A stretch of 35,226 bases of DNA from Elusimicrobiota bacterium (lineage in GTDB: Bacteria; Omnitrophota; Gorgyraeia; Zapsychrales; Fredricksoniimonadaceae): contig JAAYZZ010000084.1 in assembly GCA_012514595.1 (NCBI GenBank), positions 1 through 35,226 of the forward strand, given 5' to 3'. Every line of letters starts with the position of its first letter. Position 1 is the stretch's first letter. A program made the translations under genes and the position numbers. A model generated the notes under the pieces. The model was not told the origin of the DNA and ran no database searches. It saw only the letters and a list, made by a program, of their open reading frames with translations. Positions 12,001-24,000 of this stretch are shown here, piece by piece.

Positions 12001-15000
12001 TTTCCGCCTTGCGAATGACCTCCTCGATCCTCCCCGCATCGGTCTCCGCTTTCTGGACCAGAAATCCCATGTCCAGATACGCCGCGCGGTCGAGAGAGGT
12101 CGCCTCGATCATCTCGTTCTCAGCCACCGATCCGCCCGCGCTTTCCTCGAGCGAAAGACCCAGCCACTGATATCGCCCGCCCCGGAACCGTTCCACAAGA
12201 CAGGCCTCCACCGTCGCAAGGTCCGCAGGCCAGCCGGGGACCACGGCCCCCCCGTCCGCAAGACCCTCCAGGTCAATATGGACCAGTTCCGCCACCGTGG
12301 CGGCCGTCTTCTTCTCGGAGGCAAAGAGCGGAACGACCTTCAGGATCGAAAGGTCCGTGATGTCCCACCCCCGGAAAAGATGCGCCAGGACATCATGGAT
12401 ATTCCTCTCTTCCTCATCCGCCAGGTCGGAAACCATTTTCTCCTGAAGACGCCGCAGGAAGTCCGACAGAGAGAAATGGTCCGCGGCCGCAAGCCCGATC
12501 ACCTCTCGAGCGGCGCTCTCCCGGATGCGAACCGCCCGACGGGAGTATTCCTCAACGACAGAAACCGCGGACAGCGTTTGCTGCAGAAGAACGACATCCG
12601 GGAATTCCCTCGCCTTGAGAACATCGACAAGGATCGTTTTGCTCTGGGCGATCCGGCTTCCCAGGAAAGATCCCTGCTGCCCCAAAAAGAGATCAGCCCG
12701 CAGGAGCGCCAGACCTTTCTCAAGCGCGGCAAGCGCATCCCGGAAGATCCCCACCGCGTGGGCCACCGAATCCTTTTCGGCCTCGACATCATGCACCGGG
12801 ACGAACAAGGCCTCGGCCCCCTCCCGGATCGCGAGCCCCGCCAGATCGATCGTCTTCGTCGCCGCATGCTCGGACGCCAGCGCCCCGCCCTTCTCGCACA
12901 GGATCCGGTACATCTCGCTCTGAAGGCAACGGACATAGGCCGTGAAATAGAACGCCCGACGGACCTGCGTCTTGTTGGCATGGGCACCGGTGCGATCGCT
13001 CCTCCGGGCCCGATACTCATACGTCAGCGTCTCGAGATATCCCAGGATCCGCCGGAAACGCTGGGTCGCCTCGGAAACCATGGACATGGCCTGGGCATGG
13101 TCCCCGGCATCCAGGATCCCGGCCAACGGCTGGATGTAAGAACTGTGAGCCCCCTTGAGAATGGCATAGGCCATGGCCGTGAGCGCCCGCGGATCGTTCG
13201 AGGAGGCCATGAGCGCATCAAGGATCGCCTGGGCCTTCTCCGTTTCCCCGGCGTGGGCGAGGATCAGTGCGTAGAACTGACGGTCCTTCCATGTCATCAT
13301 CTGGAGCGCGTCGACGGCCTCCATCACAAGGGCCGCCTGCTGATAAAGACGTCGCTTCTTGTGGGCCTGCCGATACAGCTCCTGGGCGAGGATCTTCAGG
13401 ACCCGCGCCGTCAGACGCGCCGGTTCCCGGCCGGCACCGGAGATCTCCCGGACGAGGAGAAGAAAATCATCACGATTGCTCGCAAGAAGGATATCCCTCA
13501 TCGTCTCCCGCAAAAGAATCCCGGCCTTCTGGGGTGCATACGTCACCGCCAGAGCCCACAGAAGATCAAAGGCCTCCTCCATGCGCCGGATATCGCCCTC
13601 GGCCGACCCATCCGGTCCCGGGCCATCGGCCGCTGCGACAAACAGGATCTCGCGGGCCTTATTGAGACGGTGATCTCCGGGCTGCCCGGGAAGATTTCCC
13701 GCCTCATGGACCACGCTGGCGTTCTGCTGGAGAGGAGTGAAAAGACCGGCCTCAACGTACCTGGGATGATTGGAAAGAAGGATAAACGATTTCCCGTCGA
13801 ATTCATGAACCGTGGCCAAAAATCCTTCAAAAGGACCCGCCCGGATCCGTCCCGCCTCGGCGATGTCGCGGACCAAGGGCGCTACCGATGCCCCCTCCAG
13901 ATGGGCCAGGGCGAGCGAAGGGATGGCGACCTGATCCAGCCCCATGAGCCCTCCGCGCGTGCCCTCGAGGACATACCGCACTTCTTCCTCAACGGCGCGG
14001 GGCGAAGGCATCTTCTCTCCAGGGACAGGACGGGCGGGATCGGAGCCCGGGGTCTTTCCTTGAGGTGCGTCAACAGGAAGAGCGGGGGACGTCTCCGGCG
14101 GATCGTCTGTCCGGCCCTGCGGATGGGAAGGGGCCATCCAGGCCAGGATATCCTTTCCGAGGATGCGGCGGATGTTCCAGACGATCGCGACCCACCGGGT
14201 CTGGAGGTCCTTGAGCCGGAATGTCCCGGTGTGGACCCCCTTGCCGGAGACCTTGAGATCCAGAACCTCTTCCTGGGTCGGACGCGGGAACACCTTGAGA
14301 ACATCCGCCCAGGTGAGCCGCTCACGGCCGAAGGGAACATCGATCCCCTCAACGCTCCGCAAGAGAATCCGTCCCTGATTCCCGACGGAGAGGCCCAGGG
14401 CCTGCTTCATCTTGAAATAGTTGTACCAGAAAAGGATCTCGCCCAAGATCTGGTCGCGGGTCTGCGGAACGAAGTCCGGGTGATTCATCCGGGGGATGTC
14501 ATACTGCCGGTCCATCACCTCGCGGGCCAGGGTCACCAGATCGGTCCGGATGCTCGTTCTGATGCCGTGCTCGTCGACATATTCGACATAGATCGGATCG
14601 TGCGGTTCGAAGATCCCGCTTAGGGAGAAACGCCTGGCGAGAATGATCATGCCATCCTTCAAGATACCCGTCGCATCGCGGAACCCGAAATCCCCGAACC
14701 AGCCGTGATACTCGAGGAAAAGGAAAATGTTCCGCGGCAATCCGCCCTGAAAGGCGATCATCCTCTCCTTTTGGTCCCCGTGCGAGAACGTGACCGCCCC
14801 GCGCAGATGATAATGGATAAAATTGTCCGGCGAGAGAGGTTCAAAGGCCCGGAAAAGGGCGCGCCCGCCGACCGTATGCCTCCCCGCGAACCCGACACAA
14901 GCGCTCTCCGAAGTCCTCGCAATACGACAGAGCGCCTCCCCTATCTCCTCCGGGGACCTGAAGGAAAGGAGGAATCCTCCCCGCGGATCCTGGTCGACCG

Positions 15001-18000
15001 CCCGATAGGATCCGCCGGCCGCCTCCAGATATTCCGCCAGCTCTCTCTCCAGACAGATCGTGTCAAACCCTCCGCGGAACTCCCCGTTCGACCCGACGCG
15101 TAGAAGGTCTTCGACCCTCTTCTCAGGCATCTGGCTTCCGTTCAGCCGCATGATCTGAATAACGATCTCCCGGACCTCCGGGCTGCTCATCAGCGCCGTG
15201 GAAACCTTATGCACCTCGGTCTGGCGGTTGTTGACCGTGTGCCGGAACCTATACAGGGCCAGGGACGCCGTGACCCGGGCCATGATCTCCCGGAAACGGC
15301 GACGCGTCAGCACCCCGCGCAAGGGCACCCGGGCCTCTCCCCGCATGGACGTCTCGCAGATCACCTGCGGATCATGATGACCGGTCCCGAAAAAGACCCG
15401 CTCGGGAACGATCTTCACCGCGAAATCATCCTTGACCTCGATAAAGGAAAAGAACGTCATCATGGCCTGTTTGTGGGCCTGTATGTCCATCATCAGACGG
15501 TCGGCTTCTACCCTCTCCATCCCCTGGATCGCGTTGCAGAGCGCGCGCTCCAGAATATCGCGTTCGGCCTGCAGAACGTCGCGGTACCCCCCGATCTCCA
15601 GGACCGCCAAACGTGAGGCGATCTCAAGCCGCAGATCCCCCAGCGGCTGCCCATGAGCGATCTTGCGGTTTGTGATAAGGATCCGGCGCTTCAGGGCCGC
15701 GATCTGGGCATCCTTGCCAAAGACCACACGGGCGGCAATGTTCTCGGCCACGAGTTTGGCCAACCGTTCATGAAGCTCGGGGATCGCCGTTCTTAAAATA
15801 AGCGCGCGCGGATATCCCAGCCCCTTGAGGTACCGACAACGCAAGACCCTGCTGCGATGCAGGCCCGAGGCCTGACAGGCGAAAGTCCCGGAACGCATCT
15901 GGTCCGCAAAGATAATGTGATACGCGATGTCATAAACAAGCGTCTCCAGAAGCTCTTCCTTCTTGGCCTTTTGGGCGCTGTATTCGGCATAATGGATCCG
16001 CAGGATCCCGTTGTGGATATCGGCGGCCGTATGCGGGCCCTCCTCATAAACGATCGCGACAGAGACCGGGACAAGGGCCTCCATCCCCATATCCCGAAAG
16101 ACCGGACGAACATAATGGTGCAAGGCGTGGCCCACATTGTTGGCGACATCGAGGATCCGCACCATCTCATCAATCAACGCTTCCGACGAGAGCTTCCCCA
16201 GCCACAACAGAAATCCCCAATCGATCTGCAGGGAGCGCGTTTCTGACCGGAGCATCAGGAAATCTTTGATACGCCGGGCGCGGTCCCTTCCCTCTCCACG
16301 CTCCCACGCCGCGACCGAACCCGGCTCGTCAAGGAACGTCCGGATGTCCGACCGGTAGCGCCCAAGCTGCGCGGTCGACGACCTTCCGATCATGCGCCAG
16401 GCCTTGGCCTGGACATGCGACTTCACTTTTTCAAGGTGGTAATCGATCAGGCGGGCTGTCAAAAGATGCCCACTCACAGGGCCCAGGACCTTGCCGATGA
16501 TCCCAATATGGAACAGGGCCTCATCATCCAAAAGCGCGTTGCCCGAGGCCGCACGCAAAAGACGCACAAGTTCCGCAGGGTCTTTCAGCCCCGGGGCCCA
16601 GACGATCTCTTCCCCCACAAGAGCGACAAAAGGAACGAACCGGGCCAGGTGCCGGATAAGAAATTTCTGGAGAACAGAACACCACGGACAGATGCGGGCC
16701 GCTCCGGTCCGAATAACGCGGGACATCAGCATCGAAGTCCGGCGGATATCGCAACGCACCTCACGGCACAAGGTCCTGTCCGCGATCAGGTCAAGATCCA
16801 CACAGCACAGCATCCGGGAGGCGCCTTTCGCAACAGGAAGGGTCTTGCGCCCCAGAAAGCCCAGCGTCCTCATGGCTATCTCCGTCGAGAAAGATCTCGC
16901 GACACGACGCCCCCTGCGGTAACGCCGCATCTTGAAGAGCTCCCAGACCCGTCGGAGAAGCGGCCAGAAAATGAACAGAAGAACGACCGGAAGCCCCAGG
17001 ATCAAAAGAGGCATCCCGACCAGGGTCGATCCGGAGTTCTCCGAACGGGGCCGCACATGCTTTTCCGTGATCTGAAGGACCCGGGGCAATTCCCTCCATG
17101 TCATCCCCCCCGCTTCGTCGACAAGAAGGCCCGGGTCCGCCGGGATATCGATCCGGTGGAACACCTCGGCAACGCGATGATAGGCATGGAACGGCGTATG
17201 CCCTGTCACGATCGCATCCACATCAAAACTCCGAACGAAATTCTGGGCGGCGCGCACTCCGCCGGTCCTGACGACCGCCTCTTCCCATTCGCGGACCAAA
17301 AGAGGCGAAACATCCGGCCGTCCCAGGAAGGAAAGAACCCGCTGAAGAACTTTGGGACGGGAAATGAGGATCTCCCGCCAGGCCTTGTCCATATCCTTCT
17401 GCAAAGCCGCCAAGGCCTGGAGTCCCCCATGCCCTTTCCAGCCCAGGGTTGAATACCCTGCCCTCGGATGGACCGGGATGCCGGCATGCAGATACAATTT
17501 GCGATTGACGACCGCATACAATCTCAAGGCCCCCAGGAACCAGGCCACCACATCTCCGGCCTTTTCCAGGATCTCGCCACGGATCTCCTCGATCAGGACC
17601 GCCTGTTTCGCAACAGGGATCGCCTTCTCGACCGCATCAAGGACATCCTCCATCTTCTCTGATGTGTCCAACGGAAAGCGTTTCTTTTTTTCCTCATCAA
17701 ATCTACGAACAAGTTCGGCCCCGCCGCGGATCCGCAGTTCGGCATGGACCTGACCCCCTCCATTGAGAAGCCACAGCCGGAACTGATCGTTGTGACCGAG
17801 AACGGCCAACAGGGCCATGAACTCGTGGTTCCCCATCAAGAAATCCACGGGGACCCCCATCTCCCGGCGGAGAGACTGAAGCCGGATCAGTTCGCGCACC
17901 AGGGCGACCCCCCGGGGCCGGCGATCGATATAGTCCCCCAAAAAGATCAGACGGGTCCCCGTCTCCCCGCAGGCGCCCGTGATCGCGAAAAGTCTGGCAA

Positions 18001-21000
18001 AATCCCCGTGCAGATCTCCCGAGGCCGCAGACCGGTCGGTTGAAGCAGCGGAAGCCTTCTCATCATATTCCCTGCGAATGACATCCAGGACGGAGACCAT
18101 ATACTCAAGAGAAGGAACGATACGGAACTCCCCCTCCTTCTGGTCACGGAATGAGGCGGCCATCTCGTCCCAGTGCTTGGCCAAAAGCCTGTGACGCAGA
18201 AGGATCTCGGCGCTCTTTGTCCAGATCTGTCCCTCGGAAGAACGGGGGAAGATGACATGCAGGATCTCATGGAGCAGGATCGCATCGATCATCAAAGGCG
18301 GTGCGCGAAGGGCCATGTTCATGTTCACGGCGATCGTCTTCCTCCGGACATCCGTCTCGGCGACGACTCCCGGCTTCGCCTGCTCGAACTCCAGGGAGTC
18401 CACATCCAGTTCCGCGGCATCAGACCCCAAAAGAGAGAGAGCCCGCCGAAGCGACTCTGAGACGCGGACGCTGGCCTCCTCGACCTCGGATTCCGTAAAG
18501 TCCGTCCTGTCATGGATCGCGCGGGCCGGGAACTTGAGGGCGAACGGCCTTTGATCATAACGAACCCCGATACGCAAGTTGTCTCCGGACCTTCCTGCCC
18601 ATGCCAGACAATCTTCCAAGGCGACCCTCGTAGTGACCGCCGGGACCAATGCGAAGGTCATCTGCATCTCGCTATGCGGAGACAGGATCACATGATATTC
18701 GATCTGCCCCTCGCTCAGGCGCGATGTGATGCGATATTCATCAGGCGCCAGGAACCGCCAATCCTTCCCTGTCTCCTGCGCGTACACCGCCAGACGCACA
18801 CGGCCCATAAGGTCCCGACGGCTGGCCGGGACAAAAACCCGGACCGTCACGGACTCACCCGCCGGGATCTCGACGCTCTGCGCATTGTTCACGCTCATGC
18901 GGAACCTCTGGTCCGCTTCCCGGCGGATCGCCTCACGATCCTCCAGGCTCATCCGGGAAGAGAGCCTCACCCGGCGGATCTCCTCCCACATGCCGGCCGT
19001 GGCCACGACCTCAAAACCCTCTTCGCGGGAGGTCCCCCGCCGGCGCTCGCCCTCAAAGACCAAAAGACCATTATCCCTCTCCCCGACCAGCCGCAAAGGC
19101 GTCCAGACCCCGGTCCATCCGCGCAGGAAGGCCACGACCCTTTCGGAGGGAACCCCCTGCGCCTGCACCAGGGCCCTGATCAGCACCTTTCCGCCGGCAG
19201 AGGGCGCATTATAGAAGACCGAATCCTCGCCGTCCTGAACAGGGGTCAAGGGAACGCGGGCCTCTCCGCAAAGGACCTCGGTCTCCACATGAGCAATCGC
19301 GACTTCCCGTTCTTCACGGGCAAACGAGGCATAATATTCCTTCAAACTTTGGCTCAATCCTTTTCCGGTCCGGGCCAGGAGATCGGCCCTGAATTCTCCA
19401 TTCTCGCGCACCGCCTTTTCCCAGGCCCGCGCATAGGCTGCCGCGGTCAGCCCCACATCGATGGCCCGGAAATGACGGAATCCGTCGAGATGATGACGCA
19501 AAAGGGTCCCGTCCCGATGGGCGCCCACAAGCCAGTTGTAGACACGGATATAGGAGGACCGGTCCTCGTCCATGATGACCGGATTCGCCCCGCGTCCTGT
19601 CAACTTGTTGATGCTGGCCTGGATGAGCTGGATGAACCCGTGAAGGGCCATGGTCCCGGCGTGAAGCCAGGTGTGGGCCTCCGTCGACTCGGCCGCCCCG
19701 GTTCCGATCACGGGATCGACATTGTGCTCCATGTCGGAATCCTGCATCTGCACGTCCATGGCCATGAGGAGCAGGACCTGCTCGTCGAGCGCAAAACTGT
19801 TCTTGAAAAGAACGCGGCCCGTCATCCCCCGCTGATTGATATCCTCCACATCCCGGCGCATGGCCTCCACACCCGCCCTGCTGATCGGATTCGGCTGTTC
19901 GTTCCCGAGAATAATGAAAAAGACTCCGCGCTCACAGCCCTTGAGGAGCGACTCGTGATGATGCGCCCGTCCGCGACCGTCCTTCTCCTCGACCCAGCGC
20001 CCGGAATATCCGCTCCACGGCAGGCCCATCAAATGCGAGAGGAACGCCTCGGCATCCTGAGAAGGATTCAAAGACAGTGTGCTGAGATAAGGCCGGACAT
20101 AACGGTCAATGTAGATCTCTTTGAGGCGGATCCTGACGGCCACGAACATCTTCTCGATATCCTGCTCCGTCCGGGAAGGCTCATCGACCCAGGCCCAGAG
20201 CGTTTCGTTCGCGTACGCGTCGATCGCTCTCTGGATGAACGCCTTTTGGGAGACCGGGGCGGCCGCCTGATCGGCCTTGAGCTGCCGGTAGTGGGCCAGC
20301 GCCGCCGGAACAAACCCGAGGTCCATGAAGGCCATGGAAAATTCACGCATGGTCAGATTCACAAGGTCCCCGTTCGTCAACCCGTAAATGGGCCGTCCGA
20401 TCTGTGGATCAAAACGGCGGACATCCCCTGCGTGGGCATCGGACACGGCGTTGACGAACCCGCCAAAGAACATGACCGCCCGCACGCCCGCGCTGGTGAG
20501 ATCGTAAACTTCCGAGCGGTCCGGCAGCCACGGCAGGCGGCGCTTGAAAAGCCACATCCATCCCTCGGGAACCCCGGCCTTGAGCAGATACTCGCGGTTG
20601 TTGCCGAAAATACGATTGCGATAGGTGTGTGTCGTGACCATGTAATGCGCGGCCAAAAGAACATCGGTCTGAAGCTCGGGCCAGAAGAGACGCCACGCGG
20701 CCGAAAGGACCGATTGTCCGTCGTTGAGCGCGATCACGGGCTCGACCCACTCGGGCCCCTTCCCCTTCTTTTCAAGGGCCTGCCTCTTTTGCTCCTCCAG
20801 ACAGTCGATGAGCTTCATCGACGCCTTGGTCATGAACTCGACGGCCTGAAAATCCGTGGGATGAGACCCCCCCACGTAATAGAACAGGACCTGGATGTAG
20901 AACCCGCGCTCGTCGCGGTAAGTGTAGACCGGGATCCCTTCGTCGTTGATCGCCTTGAAGACCAGGACCTTCTCGCGGGCTCCCTGCACGGTGATCTCAA

Positions 21001-24000
21001 AGGTGAACTCCGCCTCCGACGGAATATCGAGAGGAAGGGTCAGCTCCGTGTAATCCAAAGGATCTTCTTTCCCTGTCGCCTTATTGATCTTCCTCAAATA
21101 CCGCGGCTCGATGAACACGACCTCAAGCCCCATCTTCTTGAGCGCCCGCCCCAGGTACTGCATGACGCGCCCCAGTCCACCGCTCAACAGCGTGATCTCC
21201 GGCGACACCAGATACAGACGGCGACCGCCCTTGAACAGAAGCGGAAGAACGGTCCGGGCCCAGGCGACAAGGTCCTTGATCCCCTGCAGCATCAGGAGGA
21301 TCGAATCGATCATCGTGCCTCCGGTGCGGGCCGGGGTCTTTCCTTCGAAGAAGCGGCGCCGGAGCATCCTGACCAAAGACCTCCTTTGAACAGGGGACAG
21401 CCCCAGGACCGCCCGCAGGAAGGCCTGACGGCTCTCCACGTGACTCGTTGCCGCCCGCGCGGCCGCCTCATCGTAGACCGCGATCTTTTGAAGAAGCGCT
21501 TCTTCATCGATGATCTTCCCGTCGGAGCTAAAGAAGGCGCCCAGGTCCTCCTCCATAAAGACATTACGGCGCGCCCATGTGGCCAGGACCTCAGGAGCCA
21601 CGGACAGCGCGTAAGTCTCGCCATTGAAGGCGACCAGGCCCAGCTCTTCCAGATAGGTCAGGACATCCTCGACGTGGATCCCGGTATCCTCACGCCCGAC
21701 ATTGAAAAGACCAAAGGCGCGCATGAGGTACTGGGACAGGTCGTCCCGCGCCTCGCGGTCCCAGACCAGCGGCAGGCGTCCGGCCCGATGCCTTTCCAGG
21801 AGATATTCCGCCGCACCGAAGACCATGGCCCAGAACGCATAAATACGTCCCTGACGATCACGCCGGACACCCTGCGGCAAAGGCTCTTTGTGTTCGACGA
21901 GGTCCCGGGGAACAAAGAAGGGGAACATCGCGGCCATAGAAACGCCCGGCATAGTTCCCAAAAGATCCGGGAAGAAATGAAAGAGCACCGCGATCAAGAT
22001 GCCGCCCAGCCCGAGGAACAACAGCGTTCCCAAGGCCACGGCGATGACGTTCCGTCCTTTCGAAGAAACACCGTCCCCGGCCCGGGCCGCCAACACCTCG
22101 CCGGAGATCGAAACGGGCAGACGGGAACTGACGGGAGAAGAATACGTGATCCGGCCCTGGCCGATCCAAGAGGCGATCCGCTCCGCGTGCGCATGCGCAA
22201 GAGCGTGATCGCGGATCTTCCGTCCCCCCTCGGCCCTGGCCAGGTACTCGCCCACCTCGTGACGAAGCGCCGGCATATTCCCCTTCTCCACGGCGATCGC
22301 CGTCTGACCATCGGGCATGAGAAGAAGCGCCCCCCCGCCCTGGCGGACCAGGGTCTCTGCATCAAGATAAAAGACAGAGATCCGGTGGGTTCTCGAGACG
22401 AACCGCCCCTTTGCGATCTCCAGCTGGTCCCAAAGGGCATTGACCGGGATCTCGACCGTCTCCCCGATTCCGCGGTCGTTCATCCCTGCGATAACGCTGC
22501 CATCACCGCGATCCTGCCGCACGGCAAGAAGGGCTTCAGGGGATCGCATCTGCTCGATCGCCTCAAGGACGGATCTGGCCCGACGGAAAGAAAGCGTGCT
22601 CTTCTCTTCTCCATGGAGCACAACCCCCTGCATCTGACAAAAGAACAGGTCCCGCTCGGCCGCCTGCCCTCCAGACAACAACGAACGGTACCAGTCCAGC
22701 ATCATGTCCCTGACGGTCGCATCACTGAAAACCCGGCTCTCGAGAATCGCGCGAACAGACCCATCGCTTAGGGGATCCTCTTGCGCGATATCCACGGCGC
22801 CCAGGAATTCTTTCTGCGCGCAGATCCAGGCCGCGCCGTCACGCAGGGCCGCGTCCTCATGCAGCAGCAATTTCTTGAGGGCCCCGACCATCGCCGCATG
22901 ATTGCCGGGGAAATGCATCCCGTACATGACCCCGGCCCACGACAACTCATGACGATGGGCCATCGCAAAATAGCAAATGCCGTAGACGGACATATACCAC
23001 GACGTATTCTGCTTGCTTTCCCAATACCCCTCCGGAAGGATCCCGTCACCAAACAACCGCTTCATCGGCTGAAGGATGTTCTCGCGAACCTCTTTGCGCA
23101 ACATCTCGGGACGGGTAAAGATGCTGACACCATCAACCGTCATCACTTCTCCGTCAGGAAAGGCAAGAATGGCACGAAGAGACCGTCGGAACGAATCCGT
23201 TGCCGCAGGCGGAAGAAAAGAGAAGACGTAGGAAACACGTTTTTTGACATCGGTCGCGATGCAGATCCATACCCTGACATTCCTGGATGCGAAATCCCTC
23301 CGGACCTGATCGATCATCCCCGGCAAAAGCCTTTCAAAGAATTCGCGCTCATTGTCGAACAATCCGTGCGTGACCGCGTCTCCGCCGACAATATAATCGT
23401 ACTTGATATCATTCAACATGTCCGCCGGCGACATATCGCTCGTGTTGTAAACCTCCCGGGAGAATGACGAAAAGAACGCCCTCACGCGGTCTTCCGGCAG
23501 TTGCAGGACCGGAAGGATCAGCCCGACCATTTCCTCGTAAATATTCCTCCCCACCATATTCTCGGTGAAATTCAGGGTGTCGGACATCATGCTGTAGAGG
23601 GTCAGCCATGCGATCATGACGTCGATCGGGAGCCCGGCCGCCCGGTATTCCTGACTGATCATGAACGCAGCGGACGCCCCCGGCTCGATACGGCTCCCCT
23701 CACCCGCCCGGGTCCCTTCCCTTTCTTTATGATGATCGATCGTCAGCCACGTCTTGACACCGCTCGAATCGACCTGAACGAGCTTCACCCCCTTGTCCAT
23801 CTCAGAGACAGGCCCCACCTCATCGCGGAAACACATCCCCCGCAGGACAGCCTCCCCATGGACCATCCCGAAGACCTTCTCGATCACAAAACGGACCGGC
23901 TTGCTGATCGTTTCGCGGGACCCCATGAAATAGGGGATCACGGACACATCCCGGTATCCGGCCATACGCGTCATCGCATAAAGAAGGTAGGACAGGCTGA

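Noticed and set aside
12499..13020. Short minus-strand ORFs in the other two frames (for example 12499-13020, 21994-22440, 31615-32094)
   Set aside because: They overlap the giant frame out of register and give Arg/Ser-rich translations without motifs; typical frame shadows in GC-rich coding DNA.
11687..14623. Plus-strand ORF of 978 codons
   Set aside because: Antisense shadow over the helical region of the giant protein.
18512..22771. Plus-strand ORF of 1,419 codons, the longest closed ORF
   Set aside because: Antisense to the glycosyltransferase domain, whose sense motifs are recognisable; the plus translation has no domain-like features.
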